A stretch of DNA of 64,000 bases from Diplonema papillatum (GCA_030068145.1 JAPJBO010000735.1:51645-115644); one strand, 5' to 3'. Counted from the first letter of the stretch, positions 41,505 to 52,608 are shown. Made by a program: numbers and translations. Notes: generated by a model from the letters alone, not told the origin.

Positions 41505-41688
41505 GGCACTCCAGCCAGCTCTGTTTCTGCGCTTTGCTGGCGTCTAGGACTCCGGATGAGCTCAAAGTAGACTCGAACTGCTCAAAAATTCTGCGCGCTC
41601 CCTTATCGGCATAGTGGTCTGTCACCTTAGATGCTCGTGGTGTCAGGTTTTTTGTAACGGACGATTCGGGGCAAAAAGGTTTTCTCAC
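41488..41688 (-). CDS. Coding-like ORF, 66 residues, convergent, unknown
   Basis: MRKPFCPESSVTKNLTPRAS, KVTDHYADKGARRIFEQFES, ending SWLECLRVER. Balanced composition and no low-complexity sequence. The two ORFs meet tail to tail. A direct repeat of TTTTTTTGCATG (near 40971 and 41691) brackets the pair. Confidence 0.3.
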   Translation of the reverse strand: MRKPFCPESSVTKNLTPRASKVTDHYADKGARRIFEQFESTLSSSGVLDASKAQKQSWLECLRVER

Positions 41689-41780
41689 GGCTTTTTTTGC
41701 ATGAGGCCATATTTCAGCGCGTAAGAAATGGCTGGGGAGTGACTCAATTTTGTGACCGATGCAAAAAAATTATGTTTTCC

Positions 41781-41896
41781 ACTGAATAGAGGAAAAAGGC
41801 ACTCTCGTTTTTTATTTTTTGGCCACTCGTGCCTCCCGGCACTCGTGGCCAAAAAATAAAAAACTCGAGTGCCTTTTTCCTCTATTATTCACAGTG
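41781..41896. mobile_element. Long hairpin, ~55-bp arms
   Basis: The left arm (GAATAGAGGAAAAAGGCACT, CTCG, TTTTTTATTTTTTGGCCAC) pairs with the right arm through the CTCCCGG turn near 41833-41838, with only a few mismatches. A fold-back MITE or a hairpin RNA precursor is possible. The target site is not clear. 41897-42724 shows nothing else recognised. Confidence 0.7.
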
Positions 41897-42724
41897 AATA
41901 AATAGCTATTTGCGGAGGCTTCTGAAGGCCTTCCCCACCAGTCTTTTTTTTTGAAGAATACTTTTCCATCGCTCTAAGGAAGGAGAAGCAAAGCTTTTGC
42001 TGCACCCAGGAGAAGGAACCCAAAATGCGGAAGAGTTTGCTCCGTTGGCTCGCGCCTTAAAGAACAGCACCCCCCCAACCATTGTTCGCTCTGCCCCTTG
42101 TGGGGTTGGCTGTCTCTTCGGGCTTGTCCGTGTGTTCAGCGCAAAGCGCCACGCCTTGGCGCTTTGGTTGCGGAAGCCGGTTGCCGCTTGACCCGCTAGC
42201 GTTCTGCACTGCAGTACCGCTGAACACGTAAAAAGCTTGACTCCCGTGTGCGCAGGCTTTCCGCGCTGCGCTCAGTGTGCTTGGAATGAAAGGGGAAGCG
42301 TCGCTCCCGCCCCTCTCTCTCCGAAAGAAAAGAAAACCCGTGGCTTCTATCGTCTATTATCATCAAAAAAAAGTAAACCCAAGACTCTTCTCCTTCCTCC
42401 CCACGTTCTGTGCATCAAACTAAGATACCCACCCCGCGTTAGTTTACTCAAGGCTACCCCCGAGAAGCTACGCCACTTGCAGTCTAAACCCGAAGAAGAT
42501 GTTGCGACTGCGATCATGGCATCGGTCACAAAAGTCCCAGCCAAATCAAGTGACACACGAATAGTGCACACCCATACGACGTAGTGAACGAAGTAACAGA
42601 AAAAAGACCTCCCTCACTGAGGAAGGACACAAGATAGACGCGACGGTAGCACAAAATACATGACACGACGACACAGAAAAACCAGGCTACAAAAATACGC
42701 ACACCCTGCCCTGGGGTTTGTTGG

Positions 42725-43034
42725 TAGTTGTCGTCGGCAGCGTACTGCATGAAACTTAGGAAAACACGTGAATTCACCAGTGCGCGCAAACAAAATCTCC
42801 TTTTCTTTAGCCATACTTCAACTCTCTTGTTAAGTAAGAACCCACTTTTGACTGAGGTCGCCCGAAAAAGCGAGCGAGAGGTTGTCTGTGAGACTGTCAA
42901 AAACGCGTGTGTCTTGCCGACTGACAGCCAATGTCTTTTGAAACATTTTTAAAAAAAGCGTAGTAGAGGAAGGAATTCCCTCCAGAGCACTCTAAACACC
43001 CCCCGGAGTTTCAAGCGAACTGTCACTCCAAAGA
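42725..43034 (+). repeat. Family L repeat and a 3' cassette
   Basis: 42725-42810: GGCAGCGTACTGCATGAAAC, then ACCAGTGCGCGCAAACAAAA. 42985-43034: CTCTAAACACCCCCCGGAG, then TTTCAAGCGAACTGTCACTC. Confidence 0.55.
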
Positions 43035-43085
43035 AAGAAAGCGGTTTCCAGAGTTCTGTAATGAACTGAACCCCGGCATTTTTTC

Positions 43086-43192
43086 TACATAAGCGCCAGC
43101 TTGAAAGGAAATGCTCGACGATGCTGCCCGACAAAGAACAGAAGGGATCCCAAGTGCTGCTACCGAACCACGTGTTGAACGGACGTGAGGAC
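43086..43192 (+). repeat. Family C repeat, copy 5, 3' truncated
   Basis: Starts as the others (AGCGCCAGCTTGAAAGG) but stops after GAACGGACGTGAGG at 43190. 43193-43911 contains T- and A-tracts (43528-43543 and 43646-43660) and nothing else recognised. Confidence 0.65.
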
Positions 43193-43911
43193 CCAACGAT
43201 GGTGACATACTCACGACGAACCACCTGTAAAGTATGTCAGAAGAACGGAGAGGCAGGCGCTACTCTCTCCACTCTTTCTCGGCCAGGGCTCTTACCAAAA
43301 AGAATGAGGAAGGTGAGACTGACATTCTTTGATCCTGCTGGGTTTGGACTATTAGTAACGCCGGAGTGACTGTCTACTTGCAACCCCGCCTCATCCCAAA
43401 CTCTTCTGTTGTAGGCTCGGGTAGGTGCTCATCGTGCCATGCGCTTTGCTTCAATTCCCACAGTACGCCATAAGGGCACCGAAGCAAGACACACACCAGT
43501 TCTTGAAGGGGGGCATGCAAGGCCTGTTTTTTTTTTTTTTTTTCCCCGCTACAATTTCTGCTCACCAACTCTTTGCAGAGGGACGACGATGCTCTCCCGC
43601 CTCCTCCCCCCCAGTGTCTGCCACACGCTGCCAGAAACCTGCGACAAAAAAAAAAAAAAAACTGCATGCCGCTGGCCTAATTCCATCTTCTTTCTCTTTG
43701 AGAGTTGCATGCACTGCAATTTCTTTTTGTTGCAGCAGCAACTCCTGGCGGTGGCGCACTCGCTACTGGTATTCTCCCATCGCACCCTCCCTCGTAGGTA
43801 TACATACCACATACAGCTACCAGTGATACGTAGCAGCACTAGCTAGCAGCGGTGATGGATGCATAGCAGCATCCTACCCTCACTTCACTACCTTCCCTCA
43901 CTTTGATCATA

Positions 43912-43990
43912 GGTGTCACGGCAAGTTTTGGCAGCCGCTGCTTAACAAAATTTGACGTGGGCGGCTTTAGATTTACATCTGAATGACACC
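43912..43990. repeat. AGGTGTCA-bounded repeat
   Basis: AGGTGTCACGG on the left and TGACACCT on the right are inverted. The inner GGCAGCCGCTGCTTAAC is shared with 2740-2760. GTTGTCGACAAC follows at 44003. 44020-44517 holds nothing else recognised apart from a small ACACCCG/CGGGTGT hairpin near 44128. Confidence 0.45.
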
Positions 43991-44517
43991 TCAACACAAA
44001 AACAAGTTGTCGACAACTAACAAGTAAAAGAATAAAACAAAACTACGCACTTCTTCTCCTGGAACCGCGAGGTTGCACGGTGGAGTACTCAGCCTCAGAA
44101 GGCTGGAGTTGGAAGACTTAGGTGCTACACCCGCTTTTTCGGGTGTGTGTCTTCACGCGATTTAGGTGAGGCGTCGTCTGCGCACTTAACCGTGGACAAG
44201 AAGACGAAACAAACCCCCAGACACAAAGATAGCTCAAAGCATCTGCAGAACAACACGAAAAGCCTCTGGGCAAACCCCCGTTTTCACACGTTCTTTTAAC
44301 TCCAGCTTCTGAGACTGACACGGCCCACTTGTTACGGAATGTGCAAGTGATTCCACAAGTATATTCTATATCGTGGTCACAAGCCATGTCTCTTCACATG
44401 TGCCGCCTCATAACAAACTAAGTAGACCGTGTTCCACCGTGTGTAGTGTACCCGCGTGACAATCTAAGATCTCGACGGATATAGGGGAGCTGGATGCGCC
44501 CGTTACTTTTTTTTTCT

Positions 44518-44973
44518 TGTATAAGCACCTGCTTTGTAGGAAATACTTGAGGAGGCCGCCAGCTGCAAAATATCAAAGGAGGTAAATGTGCTGTAGCCCG
44601 CACGAAACACAGGTGAATCTGGGTTTCCCCCTCGAACCTTAAGCGCCCACATGTGGACCACACGTATTTTCTCTGAGACCGAAAACGGAGCGTAAGCCCT
44701 GGTGTGGCGGGCGTAAGCGTTCAACAAACTCCCTCGAGTATTTCTTTTTTTTTTTTTAGTATAAGCACCTGCTTTGTAGGAAATGCTTGAGGAGGCTGCC
44801 AGCTGCAAAATAATTAAGAGGTAAATGTGCTGCAGCCCACACGAAACGCAGGTGAATCTGGGTTCAGTGGCGGGCGTAAGCGGGCAACAAAAAAAGACCC
44901 ACTTTGTAGTTGTATTGCTTCACCCCCTCTAGCCTCCTTCGAAGTAAGCACAAGGCAGCCCCTCGAGTATTTT
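44518..44973 (+). repeat. Two family D repeats in tandem
   Basis: 44518-44742 and 44758-44973, each from ATAAGCACCTGCTTTGTAGG to CTCGAGTATTT. Terminal AAATGCTTGAGGAGGCTGCC is inverted against GGCAGCCCCTCGAGTATTT. D looks like a distant relative of family C, with a similar layout and both ends changed together. T-tracts at 44507 and 44747 precede each unit. Confidence 0.65.
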
Positions 44974-45129
44974 TATGAAAACCCGAAACCGGAAAACCGC
45001 GGTTTCCGGGTTTCTTAAGTCCCCTGGAACACGGACCACGAGCCGCAGCGGCAGCCTCGATTCCGCAACGGAACCTGCGGACGCGGTGCCGCAGGAGGCG
45101 GTTCAAGACTCAAGAGGAAGAGAAACAAA

Positions 45130-45271
45130 AGGTTACCCACCGATCCTCTTACCTCGTGTAACCACCACTCTTACGACACTCAGAGCACAAAAGGATATCT
45201 TCCCACAACGACGAAAGGTCACCCGGAGACTTTAAAACCCCGGAGTTGCAAGCAAACTTTCACTCTAAAAA
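45130..45271 (+). repeat. Family K short repeat with 3' cassette, copy 2
   Basis: GGTTACCCACCGATCCTCTT to CTTTCACTCTAAAAA, close to 18463-18603. A perfect GGAAACC-type palindrome (CGGAAAACCGCGGTTTCCG) lies just upstream near 44989. Confidence 0.65.
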
Positions 45272-45383
45272 CCGCCGCCCGCACCTGGCCGATTCCAGCA
45301 CCCAACCACTTCAAGTTCAAATGCAGGAGAAGCCCTGCACGCACGTGAAGGCGCGCGACCCGGGAGCCAGACCTGAACTGTGA

Positions 45384-46127
45384 GTGTATGCAGAGCTGCG
45401 GAAACCCGAGACGGGAGAGGGACCTTTGCCACTGGCCCACCGCAACGATCTTGCGGCTCACCGGTGCAGTTTCTTGCATAAAAGACGCATCCCCCTCATG
45501 ATGATCCAAGATCTCAACGGGCAGTGTGCGTGCGTTGCTTTCAAGCAATCGACCAACGAATCGTGTCTCAGCTCTCCACTGGATACCGAACGACTGGTTG
45601 GAGACCGGCGTGCAAGCGTGTGCAACTCATTGCTTAGCTTGGTTGCACATATCAAACGGAGCTTACTGCCACTTTACTCACCCTCCCCTTACGTTCGCCG
45701 GACCGGATCCATGGATGCAGCTAAAAGACCAGCCCCACCCCTTGTGAGGCAAGTAGCGCCTGGGCACGAAACTAAGCTCAACCCCCCCGGCCTCCTCTGT
45801 CAATATTCTAGACTTAGAAACACCTTCTTCTTCGGCTTCTCAGAACACCGAAACGGGTCACCTACTTCTAAGTTGGCTTATCGCACCGACACCGATATCA
45901 GACCGTACTCAGACCGCTGTCTAGGGGTGCACGACGCACTGGTAAATGCCATAACAAGTGTTTATACTGGTAACAGTATACACCAGCGATACTTATCAAG
46001 TGTTGTGCAGGAAATTGCACTTGCAAAAGCAGTTGCAAATTATGCTTTACAAGTGCTTCGCAAGTGGAGGTTTGCTACATCAGTAGTAAGCATTAGGGCG
46101 TTCGGCACCCCCCCACCCCGCTGTTGA
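45384..46127 (+). other. Open frame of 247 codons, doubtful
   Basis: Runs through a family B fragment (45738-45790, GTGAGGCAAGTAGCGCCTGG), so the frame as a whole cannot be one gene. The last ~75 residues (AYRTDTDIRPYSDRCLGVHD and on) look protein-like. No domain recognised. Confidence 0.2.
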
Positions 46128-46203
46128 TTCACTTTTTTTTAGTATGTCAACGAGGAGCCCGCGGCTTGCATTCAAAGGCCCCGCTGTCGGAAGATCCCCA
46201 ACC

Positions 46204-46405
46204 CAAGCACACTACAACTTCTGCCGCTCGAGAAAACCTGCCTAACGGAATCGACCGCCTTGGGTTGGCTTGTCTGACGCTTGCTTGTCGTCGGGAGGGG
46301 AAAACAAAACGAAGCGAAGACTAAGCGACTTCCTGAACGGCAATGAGGCCTGCCCAGGAGGTGCAAACCACCCCTCGGTGGGTAGTCTAACACGCGGGAA
46401 AATAG
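46204..46405 (+). repeat. Two diverged family A repeats
   Basis: 46204-46300: AACCTGCCTAACGGAATC, stem CCGCC..GGTTGG (one mismatch), TTGTCTGACGCTTGCTTGTC. 46326-46405: AACGGCAATGAGGCCTGCCC, stem CCACC-CCTC-GGTGG, GTAGTCTAACACGCGGG. Confidence 0.45.
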
Positions 46406-47561
46406 TAAGAGAATATCTCCGTAAGAAGGATCCCTTTTCCGCCCGCCCCTCTTTGCCGGAGGGGGGCGCGGGATGAAATTCCAAAAAATGGCCAAAAATG
46501 GCCAATCTAGTCTAGAGAAATCGGCAAACACGGCCAATATCTGGACAGTGCGGATTCTTGGCCCCGACCTGCGTGCTCGAAGAGAAAGCAGTGGCACACG
46601 TACTTGGTGGATACCAGGGGGGCTAGAACCTTCCGCAAGAGAGCGGTGGGTAGGCGTCTCCCACGGTACGGCGAACCCAGCAACTGCTCAGCGATGGCTG
46701 TGCGTCGATCAGGAGCGAAGTCAACGTGCCAGGGACCTGTTTGCAGACACTCAGGGTGTCCGTACCATGCCCATGGCACGAAGTGGACTCTCACCCTCTC
46801 TCTCCAGTAGGGCATGTGATGACCTGTCCCACGACGGTGCCAAGCCCAAACTCGCGTTCCCCGTTCGTGGGTTGAACAATACAACCCTGTTACAATTCCG
46901 CTTGTCTAGGTTTTGGGGATGAGCCGACATCGAAGGATCAAACAATTATCGCCCCCCCCGCGCTCTTCAAACCCAAGAAAACATTTTCCCCCTCGTGACA
47001 GTTCTTCTTGTCACTTCCGGCTGCACCCCTTGGACACGAAGCGATGCCGAAGGATGGTTAGGCCGTTGCTGTTCTCTCCGAAAATCGGTACTGAAGCGTT
47101 CCTCTTTCGCGTTGTGATGCGAGATTTGCGACGACCGAGAGGAAAACAACATGCGTTCCGAGTTGCAACGGGCAGGCAGGCTGGCCGACCGTGGCTGCAT
47201 CGGACGGGACCTGTGCATTCGGCAGGCGAGTTGTTGTCCACACTCACCGACCCTTCCAGCGTCGCCGGTTTTGCTGTCAAATGAACCGACCCACCCTTTG
47301 TGGGATATATTGAGCGATTCTTCAGACGCCTTCAGTCAGCTCTCGTATCTCACCCCGGAAGAGGTCCACATGGACCAGCCTGTATTCAACCCCAAGAGGT
47401 TCGAATGCAGTATTTCGCCCCCCTAGCTCACGCCCGGATGTAGAGGTTTGAGGATAGGGTCTGAAGGCGACATGTCCCGATTCTCCTTTAATCATTCGCT
47501 TTGCCGGAGGTGTGGCTCAGGCGAAATCAGGGCGCGGAGCGTTCCGAACCTGTGAACATGC
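46406..47561. other. Unassigned stretch with open frames
   Basis: Overlapping frames on both strands (for example plus 46473-46922 and minus 46507-46884). Segments such as PTHPLWDILSDSSDAFSQLS (near 47290-47350) look coding, but frames break and no domain was recognised. Possibly a decayed gene. Confidence 0.25.
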
Positions 47562-48017
47562 ATGCCAACGCGACCAATCAGCCATAAGGCTGGTGACCGG
47601 AAGTTTCGCTCGTGGAAAAGGATCTTCTGTGCGCCGACCAATCTTTCTCCATCTCTTTCTTGGAAACTCGAAGAGAGGAACGCTTGCAGCGTGTTTCGGG
47701 AGGATGCCGAACGATGGCGTTCAATCATTGCCCGCCCGGCACGTGTACAAACAACCACGCCTATTCTTCTTCCCGGATCTCTCGCGGCACTCAATAATCG
47801 GGCACGTCTCTGGTACCCCCCGAAACCCGAAGTAACGACGTATACGAGAACTCCGCACACTACAAACTACGCAAAGTGTGATGGACCTTTCTTCGGAGGG
47901 GCTCACGCACTCAAAGATCGACTTATACGCACAAACTACGCAGGAACTCCGGAAAACGGGGTAAGGCTATGTATCTTTATACTCCATATGCAGCTGGTGG
48001 CTAAACTGAGCGTCTAA
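47562..48017 (+). CDS. Coding-like ORF, 151 residues, unknown
   Basis: MPTRPISHKAGDRKFRSWKR, FREDAERWRSIIARPARVQT, TNYAKCDGPFFGGAHALKDR. An in-frame stop lies two codons before the ATG. Composition is well mixed, but a second plus frame is also open over most of the interval, so coding is not certain. AACTACGCAGGAACT recurs at 48330, hinting that part is repeat-derived. No family recognised. Confidence 0.3.
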   Translation: MPTRPISHKAGDRKFRSWKRIFCAPTNLSPSLSWKLEERNACSVFREDAERWRSIIARPARVQTTTPILLPGSLAALNNRARLWYPPKPEVTTYTRTPHTTNYAKCDGPFFGGAHALKDRLIRTNYAGTPENGVRLCIFILHMQLVAKLSV

Positions 48018-48036
48018 ACGGCCCTGACAGGGCTTA

Positions 48037-48250
48037 TCATGCAGGGTCAAAACCTTGTGTCTTTTTTAAACGCTGCCGCGGGGCCGATGCCCCCCCCAAA
48101 AATTGGGTTTTTTTTTTTTTTTGCTCAACTTCATCAAAAATTACTGCAGTGTTTGTTCCAAAATTTTTAAAATTTAAAAACCCCAATTTTTTTCCGGAAA
48201 GAAAATTGTGGCCATGTACCAAAAAGACACAAGGGTTTGACCCTGCATGT
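48037..48250. mobile_element. TA-type MITE (Tc1/mariner-like), intact copy
   Basis: TCATGCAGGGTCAAAACCTT at the left; the right end AAGGGTTTGACCCTGCATG is its near-complement. TA at 48035-48036 and 48251-48252. 214 bp, non-coding; the middle is A/T-tract rich. Confidence 0.75.
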
Positions 48251-48447
48251 TATATAACTTGCCACTGCGGCGAAAACGACCAGTACACTTATGAATTGTA
48301 GCCCTCGCCGTTTCACAAACCCCGCGCGAACTACGCAGGAACTAAATTTACGCAATACGGAGGGTTCGGGGATACCAGTCTCCGCTTGCGAAACAGGGGC
48401 GGAACTTTTGCGCACGACATGCCAGCAGTTGAGAGGTTCGAGACGAT

Positions 48448-48792
48448 CGGGTGGGGGGGGGGGGGGGGGGGGGGTTTGCTGGCTGCCAGCCAACGATAAC
48501 AAGAAAGTGGAAAAAAGGAAAGAAAGAAAACACGACCCCGCAATTTTCTCGAAGAAAGCTTGATGCCAGCGTCTTACATACATGAGAGGCAGGGTCATGC
48601 CCAAGCACTAAACCAATGGGGGGTCGAACAAAAGAACTCTGGTTCGGACTTAGAAAAGAGGACTATGCTGACACAGCTGTCGTTGGTCTTTCCTCATTCC
48701 GGCGTGGGAGCGCTGTCTCCCTCTCACGCGTGGTATCAGTCCCGCTAGCCTCCGTCGAAATGAGCACAAGGCAGTCCCTCGAGTATTTCATG
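48448..48792. repeat. G-tract, family B copy and a family D end
   Basis: G-tract at 48453-48475. 48551-48622 is family B (GCTTGATGCCAGCGTC, GGCAGGGTCATGCC). 48747-48792 is the right end of family D (AGCACAAGGCAGTCCCTCGA, GTATTT). 48793-49189 holds nothing recognised. Confidence 0.5.
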
Positions 48793-49189
48793 CGCTCGCA
48801 CTCGTTCCCACCACCGCTCCGTCCGCGCGCGGCCGCTCTGCGGCTTTCGTCTTCTCGCTGCCATGGTGTGCACACTTTCGCCGCCGCTGCCCTGTGATAG
48901 ATGGTGACCGACACCACTAGACCCGGCTTTCGCAGTTCGCTGCGGGAATTCGCACATCGGACTGTTTCAGCGGTGCTTGGTTTCAATTCGGACCCGGCAG
49001 CAGGGTGGGCCCGCAGTTAGTGAGAAACGATCCATCCGCAGCCGTTGGTTGCCAGGTTGAAATGGTTTCCCTGACCCTGTGGTCTTGCGTGTTGTGCTAC
49101 AGCCTTCGAAACGGTCGTTGAAACCCGGCCGATCAAGGACAAGAAGATAGAAGATACCGTGCCAATTCCCGGGGGATATCAGGATTTCA

Positions 49190-49305
49190 CACGTTGCTTT
49201 ACCATGTGACAGAACATGTGTGCGTTAGACGCGCAACTTGTGATCACATGTAAACATACAGTTAAACCCCCATGCGATCACATGTTATCTACATAACATG
49301 TGAAA
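49190..49305. repeat. Cluster of ACATGT motifs with hairpin
   Basis: TCACATGTTAT-CTAC-ATAACATGTGA (49272-49300) is a near-perfect stem-loop; several more ACATG/CATGT elements lie in the preceding 80 bp. Confidence 0.5.
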
Positions 49306-49451
49306 TCGTCCGTAGTTTCCTTCGTATGCGGGTCTGCGTGACCTAAGATTTCCCGCCGGGCAATCGAGTGCGATTCGCAACCATTCCGGTCCCCGAAAGT
49401 GGGGCTCCCCTGTGTGCACTGTCTCCCGCACACTGAGGTAGATACGGAAAG

Positions 49452-49510
49452 ATGCCAAAAAAGGGGGAGGGAAGATTCTGGTGAAGTGCGCCTCCCCCTT
49501 TTTTTGGCAT
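49452..49510. other. 19-bp stem-loop, 20-base loop
   Basis: ATGCCAAAAAAGGGGGAGG pairs with CCTCCCCCTTTTTTTGGCAT with one bulge. A half-copy (GATGCCAAAAAAAAAG) occurs at 55848. Could be a hairpin RNA or MITE end. 49549-49615 is a diverged family E end. Confidence 0.6.
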
Positions 49511-49764
49511 ATGATGGCTCTGCCCTCCTCCCCACTGACTTGAACGATCGAATCACGGTGCAGGGTAGTATGTTGAACACATACAATCCCAAGCACGTTC
49601 TTACACATGGGCGGCATGGAGACAGAACGGCTCCACAGCATCGCAACGTTCACGGTAAAGATCGAGACGTTGCCGTCAACGAAGGGGGAAAAACGGAAGC
49701 AGGGAAAAGACGCAGAGAGAGAGAGAAAACGAAAGGAAAACGAAAAGTCTGCCCGAAGTGTAAA

Positions 49765-49960
49765 AGAACGGAGGTAGCACAGACTACCAGACCAGCGGAG
49801 GCCACCGCAAAAAGATTTTTCTGACCTTTTCCTTATCCCTCAAAACCAGCACCAATAACAACGACCCCCGCCCGAAGATGACATGATAGCTAGCACCAGG
49901 CATTCATGAGGGAGAGAGAAAGGCACACGATTCCGCCCAAACACTAAACCAAGCGGGTTC
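49765..49960 (+). repeat. Family N copy 2 and family B copy
   Basis: 49765-49868: GGTAGCACAGACTACC stem, then ACCAGCACCAATAACAACGA. 49874-49960: diverged family B (CATGATAGCTAGCACC, CATGAGGGAGAGAGAAAGGC). Confidence 0.5.
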
Positions 49961-50044
49961 AAACAAAAGCTAGCTGCTAGTGGCGCGAACGCTGCAGCAC
50001 CCTCGATACATAACGAATTCCTCTTCCCCCCCTTCCCCCCCGTC

Positions 50045-50145
50045 CTGCCTAAACATCAAACCAAGTTTTTCCCCATTCCACTTTCTGAAATAAAGTCAGC
50101 TGCCTTCAGACGGGCTAGACTGACACTTGTCGTTGGGGGGAGGGT
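50045..50145 (+). repeat. Family B end joined to family A
   Basis: GCCTAAACATCAAACCAAG runs directly into a family A unit (CTGCCTTCAGACGGGCTAG, ACTGACACTTGTCGTT). Confidence 0.45.
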
Positions 50146-50163
50146 TCTTCATTCATCTCGCGC

Positions 50164-50274
50164 GCCTCCGGAGCGACTTACGCCCGCCGTAGCAGTGCGA
50201 AGAGAAGTGAGGAGACCGGAAACTCCCCGGAGAGATGGTCCCTGCACTCTAACTCGTCTCTCTCTCTCTCTCTC
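50164..50274 (+). mobile_element. Second copy of the LINE 3' end
   Basis: Encodes the same terminal RSDLRPP-stop, then the 3' UTR GGAGAGATGGTCCCTGCACT, CTAACTCG and a (CT)n tail, matching 25340-25447. About 110 bp survive, so it is severely 5' truncated. A second (CT)n lies at 50297-50326. 50327-50578 holds nothing recognised. Confidence 0.75.
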
Positions 50275-50294
50275 ATCTTTCCAGCACGCGTACT

Positions 50295-50328
<34 letters not shown>

Positions 50329-50578
50329 ACGCCAAACCAACGAGATTTTTGGCGTACGAAGCCGCCAGCTGAATCAGCCCTGCTGACGCGCAAACGGCAG
50401 CCGCAACTTCGCTATGAACCGATGGTTCAGCAGTTTGGGCACACCCTCCCGCCTAGAGGATCTCCTCGAGACGGCCGTTCGCTGCTTACCGAGTCCCCGG
50501 AAGCGGGGTTCCCTGCGCGCCCTTGCTCCCGCGCAGGTGGTAGGTGGCATTCCCCTCCCCGCCCATTTTCATCTCCCC

Positions 50579-50660
50579 CGTCGAGGAAGACTTGATGCTA
50601 GCATCAAACAGGCGTGAGAGGCAGCGTCCCGCCTAAGCTTTAAACTAAGATTTCCCCCCC
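50579..50660 (+). repeat. Family B structured repeat, clearest copy
   Basis: ACTTGATGCTAGCATCAAAC palindrome, GTGAGAGGCAGCGTCCCGCC stem, TTTAAACTAAGATTTCCCCC end. Confidence 0.6.
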
Positions 50661-50751
50661 GTCGGTCGCAGGAGTCTTTTTTGGCTCGCCAAAAGTGAGT
50701 AAAAGAGTGAATGACTACGTACAGTATTGAGTAGAGAAGAGTACGAGTGTA

Positions 50752-50990
50752 AAAGAGCGCTGGTGGCGCAAACTAGCGAACCGACGGAGACCACTGCCAA
50801 ACAAATTTTCTCACTGTACTTGTTCGCTATCGGCCTCCGGGAGATATTTAGCCTCAGCAGAGGGATACCTGCCGATTTGCTCAGCATTCCCAAACTGAGC
50901 GACTCGTGCTAGCAAGGAGTTAACCAACATGGCTCGTTGCCTTTCCTGTTTCCTCACAACCAGCACCATCAACAACGACCCCTCCCCGTC
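50752..50990 (+). repeat. Family N copy 3 (two pieces)
   Basis: 50752-50815 with stem GCTGGT/ACTAGC and GACGGAGACCACTGCC; 50935-50990 with CACAACCAGCACCATCAACA. The two parts are contiguous in copies 1 and 2, so 50816-50934 may be an insertion. Confidence 0.45.
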
Positions 50991-51074
50991 TTAGGATAGT
51001 ACAAGGGAGAAACCAAACCCGCGCACTTCCTTTTTTTATGGTAACAAGCTTGCTTGTCTATATCAAAAAGTGTC

Positions 51075-51150
51075 GGATGGCAGCGTGCTGTGTTAAATCG
51101 CTCAAAACAGGGTTTACACACGTACACACAAACAAAAAATATGCCGGCGG
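51075..51150 (+). repeat. Family L repeat
   Basis: GGATGGCAGCGTGCTGTGTT, AAAACAGGGTTTACACACG, TACACACAAACAAAAAATAT; close to 13615-13710. Confidence 0.6.
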
Positions 51151-51275
51151 TGCCTACCCTAGAACAAATGGATCTTCCGAACGTAGATTGGGATACCATC
51201 CCAGTCGTACTATATCCGGCGAGCCGCTCGGCTGCTGTGGGACAAAGGCAATGCGTTTTTTCCTTAGACACCTTC

Positions 51276-51360
51276 TTCGAAGAAGGACTTGATGCATGGC
51301 GTCAAACCATGCTTCGACAGCGTTCTGTCGAAGCATTGCACTACGACTTCCCCCCCACGG
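51276..51360 (+). repeat. Family B repeat with a 12-bp perfect stem
   Basis: GACTTGATGCATGGCGTCAA, then ATGCTTCGACAG-CGTT-CTGTCGAAGCAT (51309-51336), then CTACGACTTCCCCCCCAC. The stem has a sequence unlike other copies but occupies the same place. 51361-52235 contains A-tracts and nothing else recognised. Confidence 0.55.
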
Positions 51361-52235
51361 GCCTTATCTCTCCGCGATGATTTTGCCTCTCGCAGCAAAA
51401 ATGGTGGAAATGAGGTGTCGACAAAAAACCAGACACACCCGCTGTCGGATTCTCAAGCGAACTTGTGTCAACCGGAGACGTGAAAAACACCGGCTTCTCA
51501 AAATATTACGCAATGTCTGAACACGCAGTCTGAAAAGAAAAAAAAAAAAAAAAGCGACAAACGCCTCCTCTCCCTTTTCTTGTTCTGAATCGGAGCAGCA
51601 CTCCGCTCTAGTGACACAGCAAACTAATCTGGCATGACCGCGCCTCGATAATCTCAAATGGCGGTGTTACCATACCATATGCTCGAAAGACATGGAGAGG
51701 GAATGCAAAACGAATCGGTCATGTGCCCATGACAATGCTCATCAGGAATCATCGGGCGATCCAGCCTGCACAGCGAATTTTCGCCGGCTTCGTAAAATGT
51801 GAAGCAGGTTTAAAAAAGCGATAGACTTCCTCTCTCCCACACACAGGAAATTATCCTGCATGGTTAAAAAAATATTTCTTCACCAAAAAAAAAAAAAAAA
51901 AAAGAAGAAGAAACCTCCACAAAATCATAGCCACAAGGCGACCGATTGGCAAAAAACTGCCGTCACTAAAAAAAAAAAAAGAAAAAAGAAACTTGGCCCT
52001 CAACGGTGCAAGCACCACGCTCTTTATACTCAAGAAATTGCCCACCCCCCCTTCTTCGTATCATCAGGAATCATCAGACGATTCTTTCCCTCCCGCTCAA
52101 CTGAGGTTGCAAACGAGCTTTCACTCGAAAGCCGACTCTGGCCCCGCCCCAAGTGTCAACCGGAGGTTTGCAGCCACGCTTCGTAACACGCGAACCAGAT
52201 GCCTGCAAGCGATAGACTGTTCCTCCCCTCTTTCT

Positions 52236-52362
52236 TATCACATGGCACTCAGGTTCCGCGCTGATGATGGTTGTCCGTGGCTGAAAGGACCGAAACACGG
52301 CGCATGCGGGACTAGTGCGTGTGTATTGAGCACATAGTCCAATAATCCAAGCACGAAGCACG
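52236..52362 (+). repeat. Family E copy
   Basis: CACTCAGGTTCCGCGCTGAT to GAGCACATAG; shortened internally. Confidence 0.55.
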
Positions 52363-52571
52363 GGTTATGCAATGGATGCCCTCTATCTTATCATCGGGCG
52401 CTTTGCCCGGCCCTAGCAGTCTATATAAAAAAGCGCCATGCCTCCTTCATCCACCTTTTTATTATCAGAACTCATCAGAGGGGATCCCGCTCCCTCGAGA
52501 AAGTCAAGCGAACCTTTTCACTCCCAAACAGCCCTCCCTCAACTGTGTCTACCAGAGGCTTGAAACACCAG

Positions 52572-52608
52572 CAGGGGGTTATGCACTGCAGCGGTTGGGT
52601 GAGGTAAC
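52572..52608. mobile_element. J element, left end only
   Basis: CAGGGGGTTATGCACTGCAG and on to GAGGTAAC at 52608, where an X element starts. The rest of J is not in the window next to it. Confidence 0.65.
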
